DNA of 64,000 nucleotides, taken from Aspergillus flavus. Its lineage: Eukaryota; Ascomycota; Eurotiomycetes; Eurotiales; Aspergillaceae. The stretch spans positions 2,790,001-2,854,000 of the forward strand of contig NC_092408.1 in NCBI RefSeq assembly GCF_009017415.1. Reading direction: 5' to 3'. Below, piece after piece: positions 34,768 through 47,215 of this stretch. Each line of letters opens with the position of its first letter. The stretch's first letter is position 1. The notes beneath the pieces are model-generated. The model saw nothing but the letters and a program-made list of their open reading frames with translations, was not told where the DNA came from and searched no databases. The position numbers and the translations under genes are program-made.

Positions 34768-35244
34768 TCACTTGTCTGACACGGAAGGAGCGTTTGGATT
34801 GTAAGGAACAAACAGCCTTGGGCCTTCTTCTTCAACCACCCTCTGCTCCCGGGGCTCCATCTCAACTGTCTCCACCTGCTTAAGTTTTCTATACTTCAAA
34901 CCACTATCCCCCTTGGTGGCAAGAGCACGCAGAATTGCCGGGAAAGTCTTAGGGTTCGTAATCTCGAAGATATAGTCGATCATAAGATACCCCCAGTAAT
35001 AACGACGTCCTGACTTGATTATATGCTGCATATCTCCAGAATCTCGGGTTCCCATCACTAGAAGTTTGATATCTCGCAGTCCATGGCATTGGGCGAGATC
35101 GGCCTCTCCAGAACCAGGAGAAAAAAATTCCTCAAGCTCAGATGGGTCGTTGGTCCACCCTTCTGGCATGTTCTTAGCCTGGGCGCTGGTCAGGCTCGGT
35201 TTTGTAGTTCTACGGTGTTCACTATGACTTACAGGTATTCCCAT
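34768..35244 (-). CDS. Hypothetical conserved-looking protein
   Basis: A 158-residue frame with MPEGWTNDPSELEEFFSPGSGEADLAQC, RRYYWGYLMIDYIFEI and a charged C-terminus. GTAAGT right after the fourth codon and CCCAG before AKNMPEGW could mark a 54-base in-frame intron, giving 140 residues; both forms are open. No signal peptide or membrane segment. I do not recognise the family. Confidence 0.5.
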   Translation of the reverse strand: MGIPVSHSEHRRTTKPSLTSAQAKNMPEGWTNDPSELEEFFSPGSGEADLAQCHGLRDIKLLVMGTRDSGDMQHIIKSGRRYYWGYLMIDYIFEITNPKTFPAILRALATKGDSGLKYRKLKQVETVEMEPREQRVVEEEGPRLFVPYNPNAPSVSDK

Positions 35245-35989
35245 GGTGGACAGGCAGAAATATCCCTAGGCTGTCTACCTAAGGCGTTGCTCGTAGAGGA
35301 TAGTGGAGGTGTTGAGAGATCGCCTGTAGCTTTGTTCCCAGTAACTCAGATTGGCAGTACAAGTGTAGGATTTTGATCAGGTCAAAGAGGGGTAGAATAT
35401 GAATCTTAAACAAGAAGCTCTCGATTGTAGCATTTATAAAGAAATATTTACTTACCTTATTTTTATTAACTGAAGACAGTTTGTTGGCGTCATTCAATAG
35501 ATTGACGTAGTGACTACCCCCGCATAAGAGTTAATATCTAATCTACGTAATATCTCCGTATGCATGACAATAACAGGCGGAAGTGAACAATGTATGTATA
35601 TATTCCTTAAATGAATTACTGCAAATCTTTTCACCGCACAAATTCACCTAGAAGTATTCATCTGCCGCCCCCTCCTAGTAAAATCTCCCTCAAATCCCCA
35701 AGTCCCCATTCCTTCTCTGCAACTGTAAGGAACAGACCTTACAAGGCCTAGGGACTATATATATCGGTACTAGGGAATGCTGTTTGAGGGAACAATCAAA
35801 AATTGTGTTCATTCTACCCTGTTGGCTAGCGTATCCTAGAAGCGCTATCCCTAACAGCAACCATGTCGTCAATCTCCGAGACACATGAGGTAATAAGCTC
35901 AGCAACACAGTTTGCCACAGGTTTTATGGTTCAGGCACATGTTTTGACTTGATATACGAAACGTAATCATATCGGGAGCTTGTGTATAC
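35245..35989. other. AT-rich intergenic stretch
   Basis: No gene seen. Sequence is AT-rich, with short unrelated open frames at 35279-35497 and 35690-35908. It flanks the retroelement relic and may include its decayed left part. Confidence 0.45.
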
Positions 35990-37510
35990 GGACAATCAGG
36001 AACTATCTTGTGGGCGAATGCATATCTGCAAGTCACACTTCGGCCTAAGACGAAGGCCCCTTACATTGAACTCGTGGACTGGGGAGGAAAGGTGATTAGA
36101 GCAACGGAAACTGTTTTCCTACCTGAATATCGGCCTGAGTTAAGCAGGTTGGAACAGCGTGGAGTCTATTCATGTTAATACTGAGCTCGCAAACATTCTC
36201 CTTAGATGGATTAGAACCAAATCTCCAGGTGCTGAATTCGAAAATGGGGTGGAACTCCTCTCGTGCAGTGCAGACTACACCCTACAATTCCATTTGGCGA
36301 CTGATGCGTCTATATCCGGTATCGGTGGAGTGCTATTTCAGCTGGTTGATACTCCCGCTGGCGCGGAGGCTGGCCCCGCTACCAGAGCTAAAGAGAGGAT
36401 TCCCATGTTTCTATCCTTTCGCTTGAACAATGCGGAAACAACATACTCAAACCCGGAAAGAGAATGTCTCGCAGTCGTCCGATGTTTGGCGGACGTACAA
36501 TGGATTGTTGCAGGCAGCGAATATGTCCACTATTATATACACTGATCACATCGCGCTGAAGTCCATCCTGATTAATGGTTCAAATAACCAACGAATGCAG
36601 CAATGGGAGAACCGTCTGGGGGAATACGATGAAGAAACTCATTGACCAACATCACCGTCAGTTCACAAACGCCCTTTCGCTGTCAATCTCGTGGGAGGAT
36701 GACAACACAAATGCCCTTAAAGACATTGATAATTTCCAGGCGATACTCCGTCTCTTCAACTACCCAAAGGAGGAAGAATATGTGATCCTAGTCGACACAG
36801 ATAAGCCTGGTTGAAGCCAGACTTTTCTCTTCAACCAAACACCATCCGTACGCCAAAGTTTGTGGTTGAGACTGGATGGAGCGAAGCGTGGAGTGGACTA
36901 CAAGATGATATGAGCTTATTACTTATAGGCGGAGCTAGGGATGTTGGTAGGGTGCTATTGTTGAAGTGGCAAAAGGTTGATAACTCGAACAGGGTCCGAG
37001 GCAAGCAGAGCTCTATGGTGTGGATCATGCCGGGGATCACCGAACAGCTCAACTGCCGCACGTTTAAGACTATGACTATGAAATCATATCGCCGGCCTTT
37101 GAACAACGATAAAATAAGCCGACTCTAGTATTATGGCTTCCAGGTGCCCTTGTTCGCCGGCGAGGATATGACTGAAAAGGTTAATAGTTTTATTGAATCG
37201 CTACACCGGCTTAAGGATGAACTTAACATAGTGATTAGAAGAGTTACTTAATATAATAATAAGGTAGGTAATTGTGATAATGATTATAGATTATATGCCG
37301 AAGTTATTTTTCGGAGGAATAAACTTGATATGGTATTCGAGTATAAGCTTTTTTCCTGGCCCTATCACTGCCTTGATTTACCCCTAACGATAAGTACGTG
37401 ATTGTGAAAGGTGGTAAGATATGCTGCCCAAGTACGTGAAGGTGGTCATGGCTGGGGAGTTTTACCTGCTGTAATACCGCTCGCCGATCCATGGCGATCT
37501 TAGGGCTCAA
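35990..37510 (+). mobile_element. Ty3/gypsy retrotransposon relic (RNase H region)
   Basis: Across shifting plus-strand frames (36159-36545 then 36430-36645) the RNase H stretch of a Ty3/gypsy Pol can be followed: LATDASISGIGGVLFQL, IPMFLSFRLNNAETTYSNPERECLAVV, then YTDHIALKSIL and WENRLGEYD. The frame changes between the two parts and stops accumulate downstream, where only vague polyprotein-like sequence remains up to about 37240. No flanking long terminal repeats were found by eye. It is a decayed, immobile fragment; its exact borders are uncertain. Confidence 0.75.
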
Positions 37511-38038
37511 CTAGAAGGACTTGAAGTTGAATTGAGTGTTTAATTTTGTGTTGTGACTATGTAAGGTATCAGTTACTTTTGGTACATAGAAATATGAACA
37601 GTAGGGACGATTCAAGACGATTGAGATTATTTAACATGCAGAGCATAAAGTACATCATTTCTTCTAATGACTAGAGACATGCCAGGGTCCAAAGCAACCG
37701 TTCATAAAGTCGCTGCAAAGTATATCCTTGCTTAGGAACAGAGTAAATTAACATAAATATCTTTTTGGGTATCATTGTTTCGTGGTTTGCCATATAATAT
37801 TTTCCGGCAAAAAGGACGTCTCCGCAAACCGAGCAGTGTCACACCATATATCATAATGGAAGTGATTACTCTCCGCAACCGCGTGGTTGCGGTCCGGACA
37901 AGTCTGGTGACATTTAACTATCATAATCAGATTCCACGGGGATGCATGGGATCGGTGTGACCTGTGAGACGATATTCCTCGAGAATCCAAGTTGCTATTG
38001 GACGTTTGTGAAGGAGAAAGGAGACTGATAAGTCGACT
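37511..38038. other. Intergenic
   Basis: No gene seen between the retroelement relic and the 3' end of the Kin17 gene. AT-rich. Confidence 0.45.
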
Positions 38039-39268
38039 TCAGGTCAACTTCGGGCGCTTGGGATTCGGCATTCCAAATCCTCCACGCATGCGCTTCTTCT
38101 CCATTGCCTCCATTTCCTGCTTCATGATTCTCTCCTGCTCACTCATCTTCTTGGGAGCTTCCATCACGGGGCCCTTCTTCCCGGCAAGTGGGTTCTTCTT
38201 CGCTGCAGCAGCAAACACATTCTTTGGTTTCTTGTCACCCAATGACATCGACAGCTTAACTGCCGGCTTTGGCGCATCCTGAGCAGGAGCAGGAGCAGCA
38301 GCAGCCGGGGCCGGGGTCGGGGCTGAGTCCGGAGATGCAGAAGCAGCGGCAGGCTCCGGCGTCGCCGAGGAAGCGGCGTTATCCTTTTCCTCGGGAGACT
38401 GTGGTTTCGGCGATTCGGTCTTCGAGTCGCCATTCGCCTTCGAACCAAAGCCAATATTAAGTTTGACTTTCTCGCCCTCCTTCCTCTGCAAATTCCTCGC
38501 TTCAGGGTCTATTTCTTCCTCCTTGTCCGCATTCTGTCTCGCGCGCTCAACCTGCTCCAAAATCTGTCGTTGCTCCCTCTCCTCATCACCACGATCCTGA
38601 CGCTCTTTCTTCATAAGCGCCTCTCTCCGCCTCATCGCCTCCGGACTCCGGTCGATATACGCAATAAAAAGACCCTTCTCCGTCTCCTCAACGCGACACA
38701 GCCCTTCCCGTCCCAGATAAGCCACAAACTGTGTAAGGCTCTTCCATTTCGTAGCGTTTAAATGTATGTGCTATACGCATCCATTAGCCCCATCCAACAC
38801 GAACCGCAGGTTAGAGAATAAAAGAAACTCACCGTCTTATCCGCAACTATAGTCTGGTAAAATATGTTCGCATGGATAGCTTTTTCTTGGTGAGACGTCC
38901 TCAACTGAGTAAGGAAGTTATTCAAAAACTCCTTGCTGTACTCCTCGATATATTTTCTCGGATCCTCGCCAACTAAAAGTGCGTTTCTCACGTGGCTTTC
39001 GCTCTGGGTGTGACTGTATTTCAGAAATTGATGATTAGTATACTGAGGGCAATGCGAGAAGGAGGCGATGTTTCACTTACCATTTAAATCCGTTCTCATC
39101 TCGACATTGCTTCTCGCACATCTGACAGTACCATCGGAGTCGCTGAAGTCCTTTCTGTGTTTGGTTAGTACGTTTTCATTATTGGATGATTGCTTTGGGT
39201 TACATGGGACGTACGGATTTGATCTTGTTGCTGATGGCTTTTGTGCTTCCTGCTTCTGCGCGCGGCAT
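38039..39268 (-). CDS. Kin17/Rts2-like zinc-finger protein
   Basis: Joined as complement(38039..38770,38833..39013,39081..39154,39215..39268): 346 residues, introns of 60-67 bases. It starts MPRAEAGSTKAISNKIKSKGLQRL and has one C2H2-type finger (WYCQMCEKQCRDENGFKCHTQSESH); the second intron splits the Cys codon TGT just before the first His. The Kin17 winged-helix middle follows (LLVGEDPRKYIEEYSKEFL, HLNATKWKSLTQFVAYLGREGLCRVEE), then a Glu/Lys coiled stretch, an Ala/Pro-rich linker and a basic end PNPKRPKLT that could be a nuclear signal. Kin17 is a nuclear DNA/RNA-binding protein linked to replication, repair and splicing. The human C-terminal KOW domain is absent. Intact. Confidence 0.93.
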
Positions 39269-40083
39269 TTTGGGTGATTTTGTGCAGCGTAGGTCTGCAA
39301 ATAAACTGCGATTCTTAAGGGAGATACAGTGAGAGCTCTACGGCTCAGGTGAAATGCGTGTGTATCAACTGTTCGTTCAGTCTTTCTTGGCCGTATAATT
39401 TAATATCATGGGAAAGTCGCGACAGCGGAGACAGGCTGAGGCGGAAATAAGATAAGCATCCTTATCCTGGTCACGTGGTGCTCTAGAAAGGTCGCTATCC
39501 CGATTGGGTTAGTTCAAATCTGGTTTAAAACGCCCTCATGCCGGGCAGATTAAAGCCCTACTACTGTGGTAGGGTGCCTAAAGATCGCGTGTGGAACTGT
39601 CAGAACCACTGTGGCAAGAGTATCACCGCCCGTCTGAGGTCGTATTATATTTTTGCATATAGCCGGCAAAATTCGTAGAGGGAAACGATATACGAACACT
39701 CCCACAGGGATCAGCACGATCTTTTCGCACTCTGCCACAGTAACTCGCAGGAGATACAAAGGACCTAGTCGGGTATGGATCTGGTAGTGGCGGAACAGTT
39801 CGATTACAGTAATCTTGGATTAAAAAAATAGTCATGTTTAGCACTATACCTAGGAATGCCGACCAGACTCCACCTATCCTACCGCATCCTGAAGGGTTGC
39901 TTTTCTAATCAAGGACGCCATCACGTAGAATACAATAACCATCTGTGAAAAGACCAAGTATGATGTTCAACAAAGCTCCAACGCATTGGACAAGCACATG
40001 GGGAAAACATTTTCGTGTTGAATTCAACCCTGTTTGACATAAGACAAAGTGCTGAATTCATATACTAATTCTATTAAGGACAA
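39269..40083. other. Intergenic
   Basis: About 815 bases between the Kin17 start and the arp9 3' end. Short frames at 39550-39844 (minus) have no convincing family match. No gene called. Confidence 0.45.
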
Positions 40084-42256
40084 TCACATGGAATATTCAT
40101 GGATTGCAGAGGGCCCATTCTCATTATACTCCACACGGGTCATGAACCCCTTACTGAGACCTTGATCAATAACGAAAACAACCTTAGAAGCAACTTGGGC
40201 TCCTAGGAATACCGCTTCCTCCATACCGTGACCGCCACTGGGCGCACCTGGGCCACCAGGCCCAGCGTTGGGCCCGTTGTTCATTCCTGCAGACCCGCTG
40301 GTCCCAGGAACGTTGGAGTTGCCGTGCTCCTTCCACTCCGGGAAGTACTCTGGGGGCTTCAGGGTCTTGACGGAGGTTGGGGTCTGAGAATGGCCAGTTG
40401 AGCGATAGTGGGAAGCCATCGAAGGATCCATTGATGGGGTTCCTGGCATATTTCCAGCCGTCGGGTTGTTCGAATGTGTTGCAGCAACAAGCAGGGGGTT
40501 CACTCCGTGGCCAGGAGTATTAAAAGGTCCGGTTTGACCAGGTGCGGGAGTGTTGGTACCTCCCGTCGGCATGGGGGTGGAGAAATTGGAGGGGAGCTCA
40601 GAAGTGAAAATGGTGGCAGATGGCGAGAGAACATACTTTTGTGTGATGGTGTTAAGCAGAGCTTGGGTGAATCCTACATCCGTTGATTAGCGAATCTAGC
40701 CATACGAGGTGACAAAACAAGGTACATACCCTTGATCTTACTGCCGTTACCAACAACGACCAACGAATCCCACAGTTCGCTGCGCTTGCTGGCGTCTGGT
40801 ACAGAAAGGATAGTATGGTGGATTTGTGTTGCAATATCTTCAAGGATATTGCTGGTTAAACGTTCCCCAGTTTTTTGCTTTGGAGTGGCAGACAGGAAAC
40901 GCTCAACGCCGACTTCGATCTCTCGTGTCTGGCGGATGTATCGTGGAGGAGCGTTGGGCGCGTCTTTTTCCGGCTCCAATCGCGCGTATTCCTCGTATTG
41001 GAATGAGGCCTTCTCTTTCTTGGAGTTGGGAAGACGAATAGGCTTCCCACTTTGGTCAACCGAGCCCTTTTTGGAACTCGACTTCTCCGCTTTCTCTTTT
41101 TCTCTGTTTGCTAGGAACTCGCTGGTGTTGCCGCTGACAATAGCTGCAACATCCAGCACGCCCTCATCTTCATCTTCTCCATTGGTGCCTTCCGGGCCAG
41201 TTTGAGTGCCTTCACCAGGGCCGCGGGGAACGGCATCATTGGGACCTCCGTCTTGTCCTCCCGTAGAAGCTGCAGCGGCAGGGTTAGGGTTCTGTCGTGC
41301 GGTGGCAGCGGTGCCAGGCAAGGGCGTTCCAGCAGGTAGAATTTCGGTAATGTTACTCCTCTTCAACTGCTCGCACATCTCTCTTGTGAAGCCCTTCGAC
41401 CCCAGCAGCTCTTGAAGTCTGTCCGTCATGTAATCTCCACCACAACCTTCCAGGGCAATCCCTCGTCCATGCTCATTGACAAGGAAATCCGTGACGGCGG
41501 TGACATCCACTTTCCCTTTGCCAACGTCGACAACCGCCGCAGTCGAGGTACCGTATCCATAGCAAATGGCGAGAGCGGAATCCATCATGCAGAAGGCGGG
41601 CGTCTTGAACTTCTCAAACACAAACTGTGTGATTGCCTCGCGGTCGCGTGCTGACCAGGCCGGTTGGGAGATAAGCATAATCGGCGTGTGAAATGGGGGA
41701 CTGAGGGTATTGTGAACATGTGTTAGGAGAGCAAAGAAACACGGCCAGTCGACAATGTGCCCATTCTCGAGGGGGTAGATAGCCCCCTCATCCGATGTAA
41801 CGTCCTCCTCGTAGAAGATCTGCTGGGCCTCCTTTTTCGTCTCCCCGTTGGTTTCCTGGCCCTCAGCGGGCTCTTTCTTGTCCTCTTGTTCTCCATTCTC
41901 GGGCTTGGGGGCGGCCTCATTGTTGCCTGTGGCTTCTGGAGCGGAGGTTTCCGCATCTTTCATCTCCACATCCTCCTTGGGCGCGCTTGTCCCATTGCTA
42001 GGTTTCCCATCCTGTCGTCGCTCGCGGATCTTGTATGGTTCAAATTCACCCTTCTTTTCGGCAGGGAACATCCGCGTGGGAAAGCGATAGCGAGCGGGTG
42101 TGAATGATTCGGGAAGACCCAGTTGCGCCAGGGTCACCTGCGAGCCTGGCGCGATTATCTAGAGGGACGGGATTAGTACCAGGTGATACCGGATCCCGGG
42201 ACCACAGTGAATGGCGGGTGACGTACCAAAATGTGTTCATCTTTGAAAGGCGGCAT
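40084..42256 (-). CDS. arp9: Actin-related protein Arp9 (chromatin remodelling)
   Basis: Joined as complement(40084..40673,40730..42158,42227..42256): 682 residues; exon 1 codes only MPPFKDEHIL. Introns are 68 and 56 bases. The actin fold is recognisable from IIAPGSQVTLAQLGLPESFTPARYRFPTRMF, HNTLSPPFHTPIMLISQPAWSARDREAITQFVFEKF, ALAICYGYGTSTAAVVDVGKGKVDVTAV and SLVVVGNGSKIKGFTQALL. Long low-complexity inserts (acidic/Glu-rich near residues 50-110, Gly/Pro-rich near 290-340 and 540-630) interrupt it, as usual for fungal Arp9. Arp9 pairs with Arp7-like proteins on the Snf2-type ATPase of SWI/SNF and RSC in the nucleus. Intact. Identification as Arp9 rather than another nuclear Arp rests on remembered consensus. 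Confidence 0.88.
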
Positions 42257-42829
42257 GGTGGACGATGAAGCTTGGGGAATCGTCGCAATGCTTTCGCGGC
42301 CTCAGGATGCTCCGCGGTGTTTGCAGCCGGCGACACTTTGCGCGCGGGAGGTTGGGCTGCTTCCCGTTTGGGCTAAGCGCGCCCGTCACGTCTGTGCTTC
42401 CACTTAAAGAGACAACTCAATCTACCATTGCTACTGTATAACACAAAGGACGACAATGCATACAATGTGCCTATTGATAGGATTATTGCATGTCGGGCCC
42501 TAAAATGATCATGCCTCACTATCACGGATTTCTTTATCTACCGCAAATATGAAAGGTACAGTGATATCGTAAATTTACAACCCATACACCATTAGTATTA
42601 CATACGTCCAAGTATTCATGAACTGAATGGCGAAACTCGAGAAATCAATGCAACTATACTTATGGAAGAGAAGAACTAAAAGACCAACCAACCCGTTCAG
42701 AAACCATGGTTTCAATCCCAGACAACCTAAACTCCAAGATTTCTCATCCGAAAGGCAAAACTCCGAACCCATTCCCTCTATGACCAGCAAGAGTCAAACA
42801 CATTTCATATTCATGTCCAACCCAGACAT
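42257..42829. other. Intergenic
   Basis: Promoter side of arp9 and 3' flank of the NC2-beta gene. Two overlapping short frames (42575-42848) are not protein-like. Confidence 0.45.
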
Positions 42830-43556
42830 TTACTCCGGGGCAGCGTGATACTTCTCCGTAGCAGAGCGAAACAGCTCCTGTTGCTGTCGTAACAGCTCCT
42901 CTTCCGACAGTCCACTCTGCTCCATCTTGCTTTGTTTCTTTTCTCGCGACTATAATGCAATACATCCGTTAGCAGGTCCGTTCCACTAGAGACAGCAGAT
43001 GGTGATACAACCCACCTTTAACTGCTCCTTATGCTCCTCTGCCACAGCAAGGACATCCGGGATATAATCGCCAAAACCAAGATCACGCAGAGCCCGCTCT
43101 ACATGCTCACAGGCGATTGTTTTCTTGGCCTCTTTCTCGCTGATGTCATTGGCTTCGGAGGAGATCAAGGTGATGAATTCGACGCAGCATTCCATAAGGA
43201 GATCGCGAGCATCTTTGGAAAAGGTCTGGCCGGAAGAAGGAGGTAGAATTTCGGTGATAATTTTTTGGACCGTCGCTAAACAATCGCGATCAGTTAGGAT
43301 GGGGTGCGTGGGCAGTAGGTACGTCGAGACGTTGCGTCGCCATCCTCAAGCGACAAGGTACGCGTAGTCGCGACATGGAGCATAACAACACTCGGGCGAG
43401 GAGCGTGAAATAATCAAAACTGAGTGACTCGGATGCATACCTTTAGGAAGCGACAGGTCATCGTTCGCTGTAGTAGATCGGCAGTCAGCACTATTCGGAC
43501 AGCATGCGCCAAGACTCAGGAACACAATACTTACAACTGAACTCGCGATCTGACAT
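42830..43556 (-). CDS. ncb2: NC2-beta/Dr1 TBP-binding repressor subunit
   Basis: Joined as complement(42830..42949,43016..43275,43441..43467,43535..43556): 142 residues. Four exons, two of them tiny (22 and 27 bases); one intron is 165 bases, the longest proposed here. The protein reads MSDREFSSNDDLSLPKATVQ, a histone fold through MECCVEFITLISSEANDISEKEAKKTIACEHVERAL, then LGFGDYIPDVL and SREKKQSKMEQSGLSEEELLRQQQELF. NC2-beta pairs with NC2-alpha through the H2B-like fold, grips TBP on the promoter and blocks TFIIA/TFIIB entry. Length matches fungal orthologues. Intact. Confidence 0.95.
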
Positions 43557-44363
43557 GATGTCCTTCGTTTAAGTAAGATGGTTGGAAAGGAAACACGCTC
43601 GCACACACAAAAAAGACGTCGTCAAGGTGAAGGATCACTTTTTTTTCCCAATGCGCGGGGACTATACTTACAATAAATAGTAGCGTCGATCGAATGCCAG
43701 ACACGGACTGCGTCGGCACGGAACAACCAGTGGGTACTGGCGGCAGAATCCTACCGCTTTGGGGACTACTTCTTGGCTCTGCAGCTTTTTTTTTCCCTTT
43801 TCTTTTCCACACACGCTTTTTCCCACAACAATGGGAAGCGAGAATGTCCTTGTGATGTTGAGGAATTCCAGAGTTTCAAACTCCAGCTGTGTGCAGCACT
43901 AACATAAATGGTATGTTTATTTGCTTTCCTCCATTCCTTCTACTACAATGATGAACCACGTTGTCGCCCCTATCATACCTTTCATGGTGACGTACACTGT
44001 CCAAGCCAAACGGACTACTGAAAATTATTTACCTTCCTTTATTGTGTCGTGAAGAAATTTTGTGACCTTCACTAACAGTCCTGAAGTAATTTAGGAATTT
44101 CAATGGCTTATAAGTCGGACCACCTTGCGATGAACCTGCTATGACAAGGTAAGCTTCAAGCTTTTTTCTCATATCCACAACTTTGTATGATGAACAAATA
44201 CACATTCCATGCTAAGTATGAAGGTGCTCTGCATCTAATGCTTATGAAAATGTACCTGCTTTTCATCTTTCGGCTGATTACTACCCCCCTTGGCTATTCT
44301 ATGTCTATCATCCTGTCATATGGCGGTTTGTGCTAACTGTCTGTCAAGCTGATAGTTTGTAAT
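43557..44363. other. Intergenic
   Basis: About 800 bases with the NC2-beta promoter at the left and the 3' flank of the SDR gene at the right. No gene seen; a pyrimidine/purine-rich run lies near 43780-43815. Confidence 0.45.
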
Positions 44364-45289
44364 TTACGCCTGGAAGGCTTCAAGAGCCTTGTCGTTCCAT
44401 CTGTTTGGGTCAGCTTTGCCGTAGGATAAAGGGTTGTAGAAACTTACGATAGAAATTTACCGGACAATTCCTTGGGGCCATCAAGCACCAACTTGGCCAT
44501 GACATGACCGGGCTGTTCGGGCTTGAGGAGTTTTCCCTCCTTGTGGACCGTAGTAAACTTGGAATGGACCTGAGGTTCCAGCGTTGTAGCATGGTCTTCT
44601 CTCAGCTCCCGCTGCATCTCGGTGTCAACCATTCCGGGCCGAATAGAGATCGTCGTAACGTCAGGCTCTTCCTCGCCCAAGCTAAGCGCAAGGTGGTTCA
44701 TCGCTGCCTTAGTTGCGCCATACAGACCCCAACCTCGGTAAGCCGACACGGCAGCACCGGAAGAAGTGAAGACAAGCTTGCCCTTCGTCTCGCGAAGCGC
44801 GGGAAGACCAGCTTTGATCTGCCCAACACATTAATGTCCATCCACCTTGAAACGCTGCTCGGGACTTTGAACTCACAAAGGCAACGAAGCTGATGAAGTT
44901 TACGTCGAATCCGTGCTTCCACTGCTCAGGATCGGCTTGGGCAATCTTGCCGACTTGTCCCAGCACACCATGGTTCAGAACCATTCCGTCCAGACGGCCG
45001 AACGACTTGAGGGCTAGGTCGACGGCCTTCTGGCCGATGGACAGATCGGCGAGATCGCCATTGAGCACCTCCACCTGTTTGTTGTATTGCTCCTTAAGCT
45101 TTTGGAGGGGCTCAACACTGCGAGCTATCACGACGACGTTGTGCGATTGAGGGGAGGTGAGGAGGTACTTTGCGATTGCGAGACCGATACCTACAGTAAA
45201 TATTTGTTAATAAAGCGGGTATTGATAGTTCTGATGTAGGTTTACTGACCTCTCGAGGCACCGGTGACAATAATTGTTTTGGCAGACAT
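44364..45289 (-). CDS. Short-chain dehydrogenase/reductase (SDR)
   Basis: Joined as complement(44364..44400,44448..44818,44877..45190,45250..45289): 253 residues, introns of 47-59 bases, the last exon only 37 bases. Classical SDR features: cofactor loop TGASRGIG near residue 9, NHGVLG at the NNAG position, catalytic Ser in TSSG and the YGATK catalytic Tyr/Lys. The likely yeast counterpart group is the YIR035C/YIR036C benzil-reductase-like SDRs. It reduces a carbonyl with NAD(P)H in the cytosol; substrate not known. Intact. Confidence 0.9.
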
Positions 45290-45668
45290 TTTCTGAGGTC
45301 GAGTTTATGAGAACAGGCTATAGAATGAGGGAGGGGAGGAGTTGTTTGGTTAGGATTGACTTCGAAGGGACCGAGGCCGAAGATGTGGAAAGCAACGAGC
45401 TCCCATTGGCGGTGATGTAATTTCTGCACGAAATGAGGGGCTGATACCTCAGGCACCGACCACCATGTGGGGTCCTGCATCGATAAGCAACTCTATGGAT
45501 CAATGTTGCTATCTTCCCTATCTTTCCAATCGTGGAATTCAATTACTATCTCCACCTCGTCGAAAGAAGAGATCAACCAAGGCCATTCTCAGGAGTCAGA
45601 TCAAAACTCATAATGTTCAAGGTCCGGACAAGCACAACAGCTCTAACTTGAGTATCGTACAAATGCTC

Positions 45669-47215
45669 TCATCGAGCGGCCCACGCTTCTTCAATCGCGG
45701 ACAAAAACTGATCAGCGATGAGAAAGCCTTTCTGCTTCAGCGTGCTAATAAAATCCACTATGCGTCTCCGTTCAGACTTGTATCTCCTCGTCATGCTGAC
45801 TGTATACAGAGTCGGGGCGTAGAAGATAGCCTCGAGGTATGAATTTTGAAGACCATTTTCTGCATGTTGCAGAGCATTCGTCGCTTGCTCATAACTCATT
45901 TGGTGTGTCATTACTGGCAGTTCACAATTTAGAGAAATCCATGCTGAATCGCAAAACATCAGCGAAATATCGACATTGGTGCAGTGATAAAACGCCAACA
46001 TGACGTTCGTAAGGTTCCTGCCATTTTCGCTAGTGTACCAAAGCAGAGAGGCAATGATATCCCGTTGGAATCGGGACGCAATGCAGGTCAATTCTATCCC
46101 CTGGTATTCATGTTCAGATAATCCCCTAGGGGATTTGCCGTTTGGGGGATCCAACTGCAGACACAACTCTTTACTTTTGGTTTTCCAATCTGCCGTCCTG
46201 CAATCTGTCAGTCTCGCTCTCGTACAGATCCTAAGAAGGATATACTGCTTACAACCACTGTAACCTAGCCCACATCTCAAGGTCCTCGCAGAAATAGTCC
46301 AGGAGCTGTTCATCGGACAATGCTGATGTATCCTGCCCATGCGAAGGCAGATGATCCACCCTCGAACCTAAATCGTGCGAACGAAATGATAGCGCAAATT
46401 CGAGGTCTTGCTCTAGGCAAAGAGCCCTCAAGGCATTCATTATACGGGCTAGTCTATGCATTGACCTCAAGAGAGGTGTCATTGGTACGGAAGATTTATC
46501 ATTTCGCCAAACGAAGGCATGCAACTGGCAAACCCACTCACACCATGATCTGCCTGAGATGTCATCCAGGATCTAGGGTTTGTAAGCTAAGGATCGTAAA
46601 TTTCTATACTATGTGCAGCCGAGTATTCATTACCTGAACGAAACTTAGCAGAAGAGCACAGGCTAAAAGGACATCCGGTTTGCTATCACTGGCCACCTCT
46701 TTGATGCCGAGTGCAACCGACTTCTTTAGTTGGTGCCATTGACTAACTAGGTTTCTTTTCTCGTTCTTCGAGAATGTCAGCAAGTTCGGGTTACAAGAGG
46801 CGTAGAAACCCCCCAACAGCGAGACTGTATCTTGGAGTATCTTGTTCTCCTGGATCATTGACGTCATTGTATTGAGAGAAAACACAGTAAGGAGTGTTGG
46901 CGAGAGCCCAAGAGCAAAGAAGAATGCATTGGTATAGTGCCCAGACCTGTCCGTGGATAGTGGCTTGCATGGACGTGGGTCAAGGGAAGGATAACTTTGG
47001 ACAATGGACAACGAGGATCCCGACGTGAATGGCGAGGCACACTCCACTCCCTTTCGCTTGCAGGTGAGGCATGGCCGATATCCGTCACACTAAGTGGATC
47101 AGCGTGAATGTGAGGTTCAGAGGGTATGGATACTTTTGCCTACTTTGATATGATCTCTCCGGCAGCGTTGGCACCGGTGACCGAGACGGCGGCTATCATG
47201 GGCACCACAGGGCAT
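45669..47215 (-). CDS. Zn2Cys6 transcription factor
   Basis: Joined as complement(45669..46197,46253..46572,46634..47089,47144..47215): 458 residues. The 54-base first intron lies inside the zinc cluster: exon 1 ends after CQRCRRDHIK and exon 2 opens with CDGYRPCLTCKRKGVEC, giving C-x2-C-x6-C-x5-C-x2-C-x6-C. The rest is a helical fungal-specific regulator domain (NAFFFALGLSPTLLTVFSLN, LLACALLLSFVQILDDISGRSW, SLLWYTSENGRNL). The start MPCGAHDSRRLGHRC was chosen because it is the only Met in frame with the zinc cluster. Nuclear DNA-binding regulator. It is divergent from the secreted lipase-like gene 357 bases away and is the only regulator found here. Intact. Confidence 0.88.

Noticed and set aside
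39550..39844. Two overlapping minus-strand frames that vaguely resembled transposase
   Set aside because: No catalytic motif or continuous domain could be followed, so no mobile element is called.
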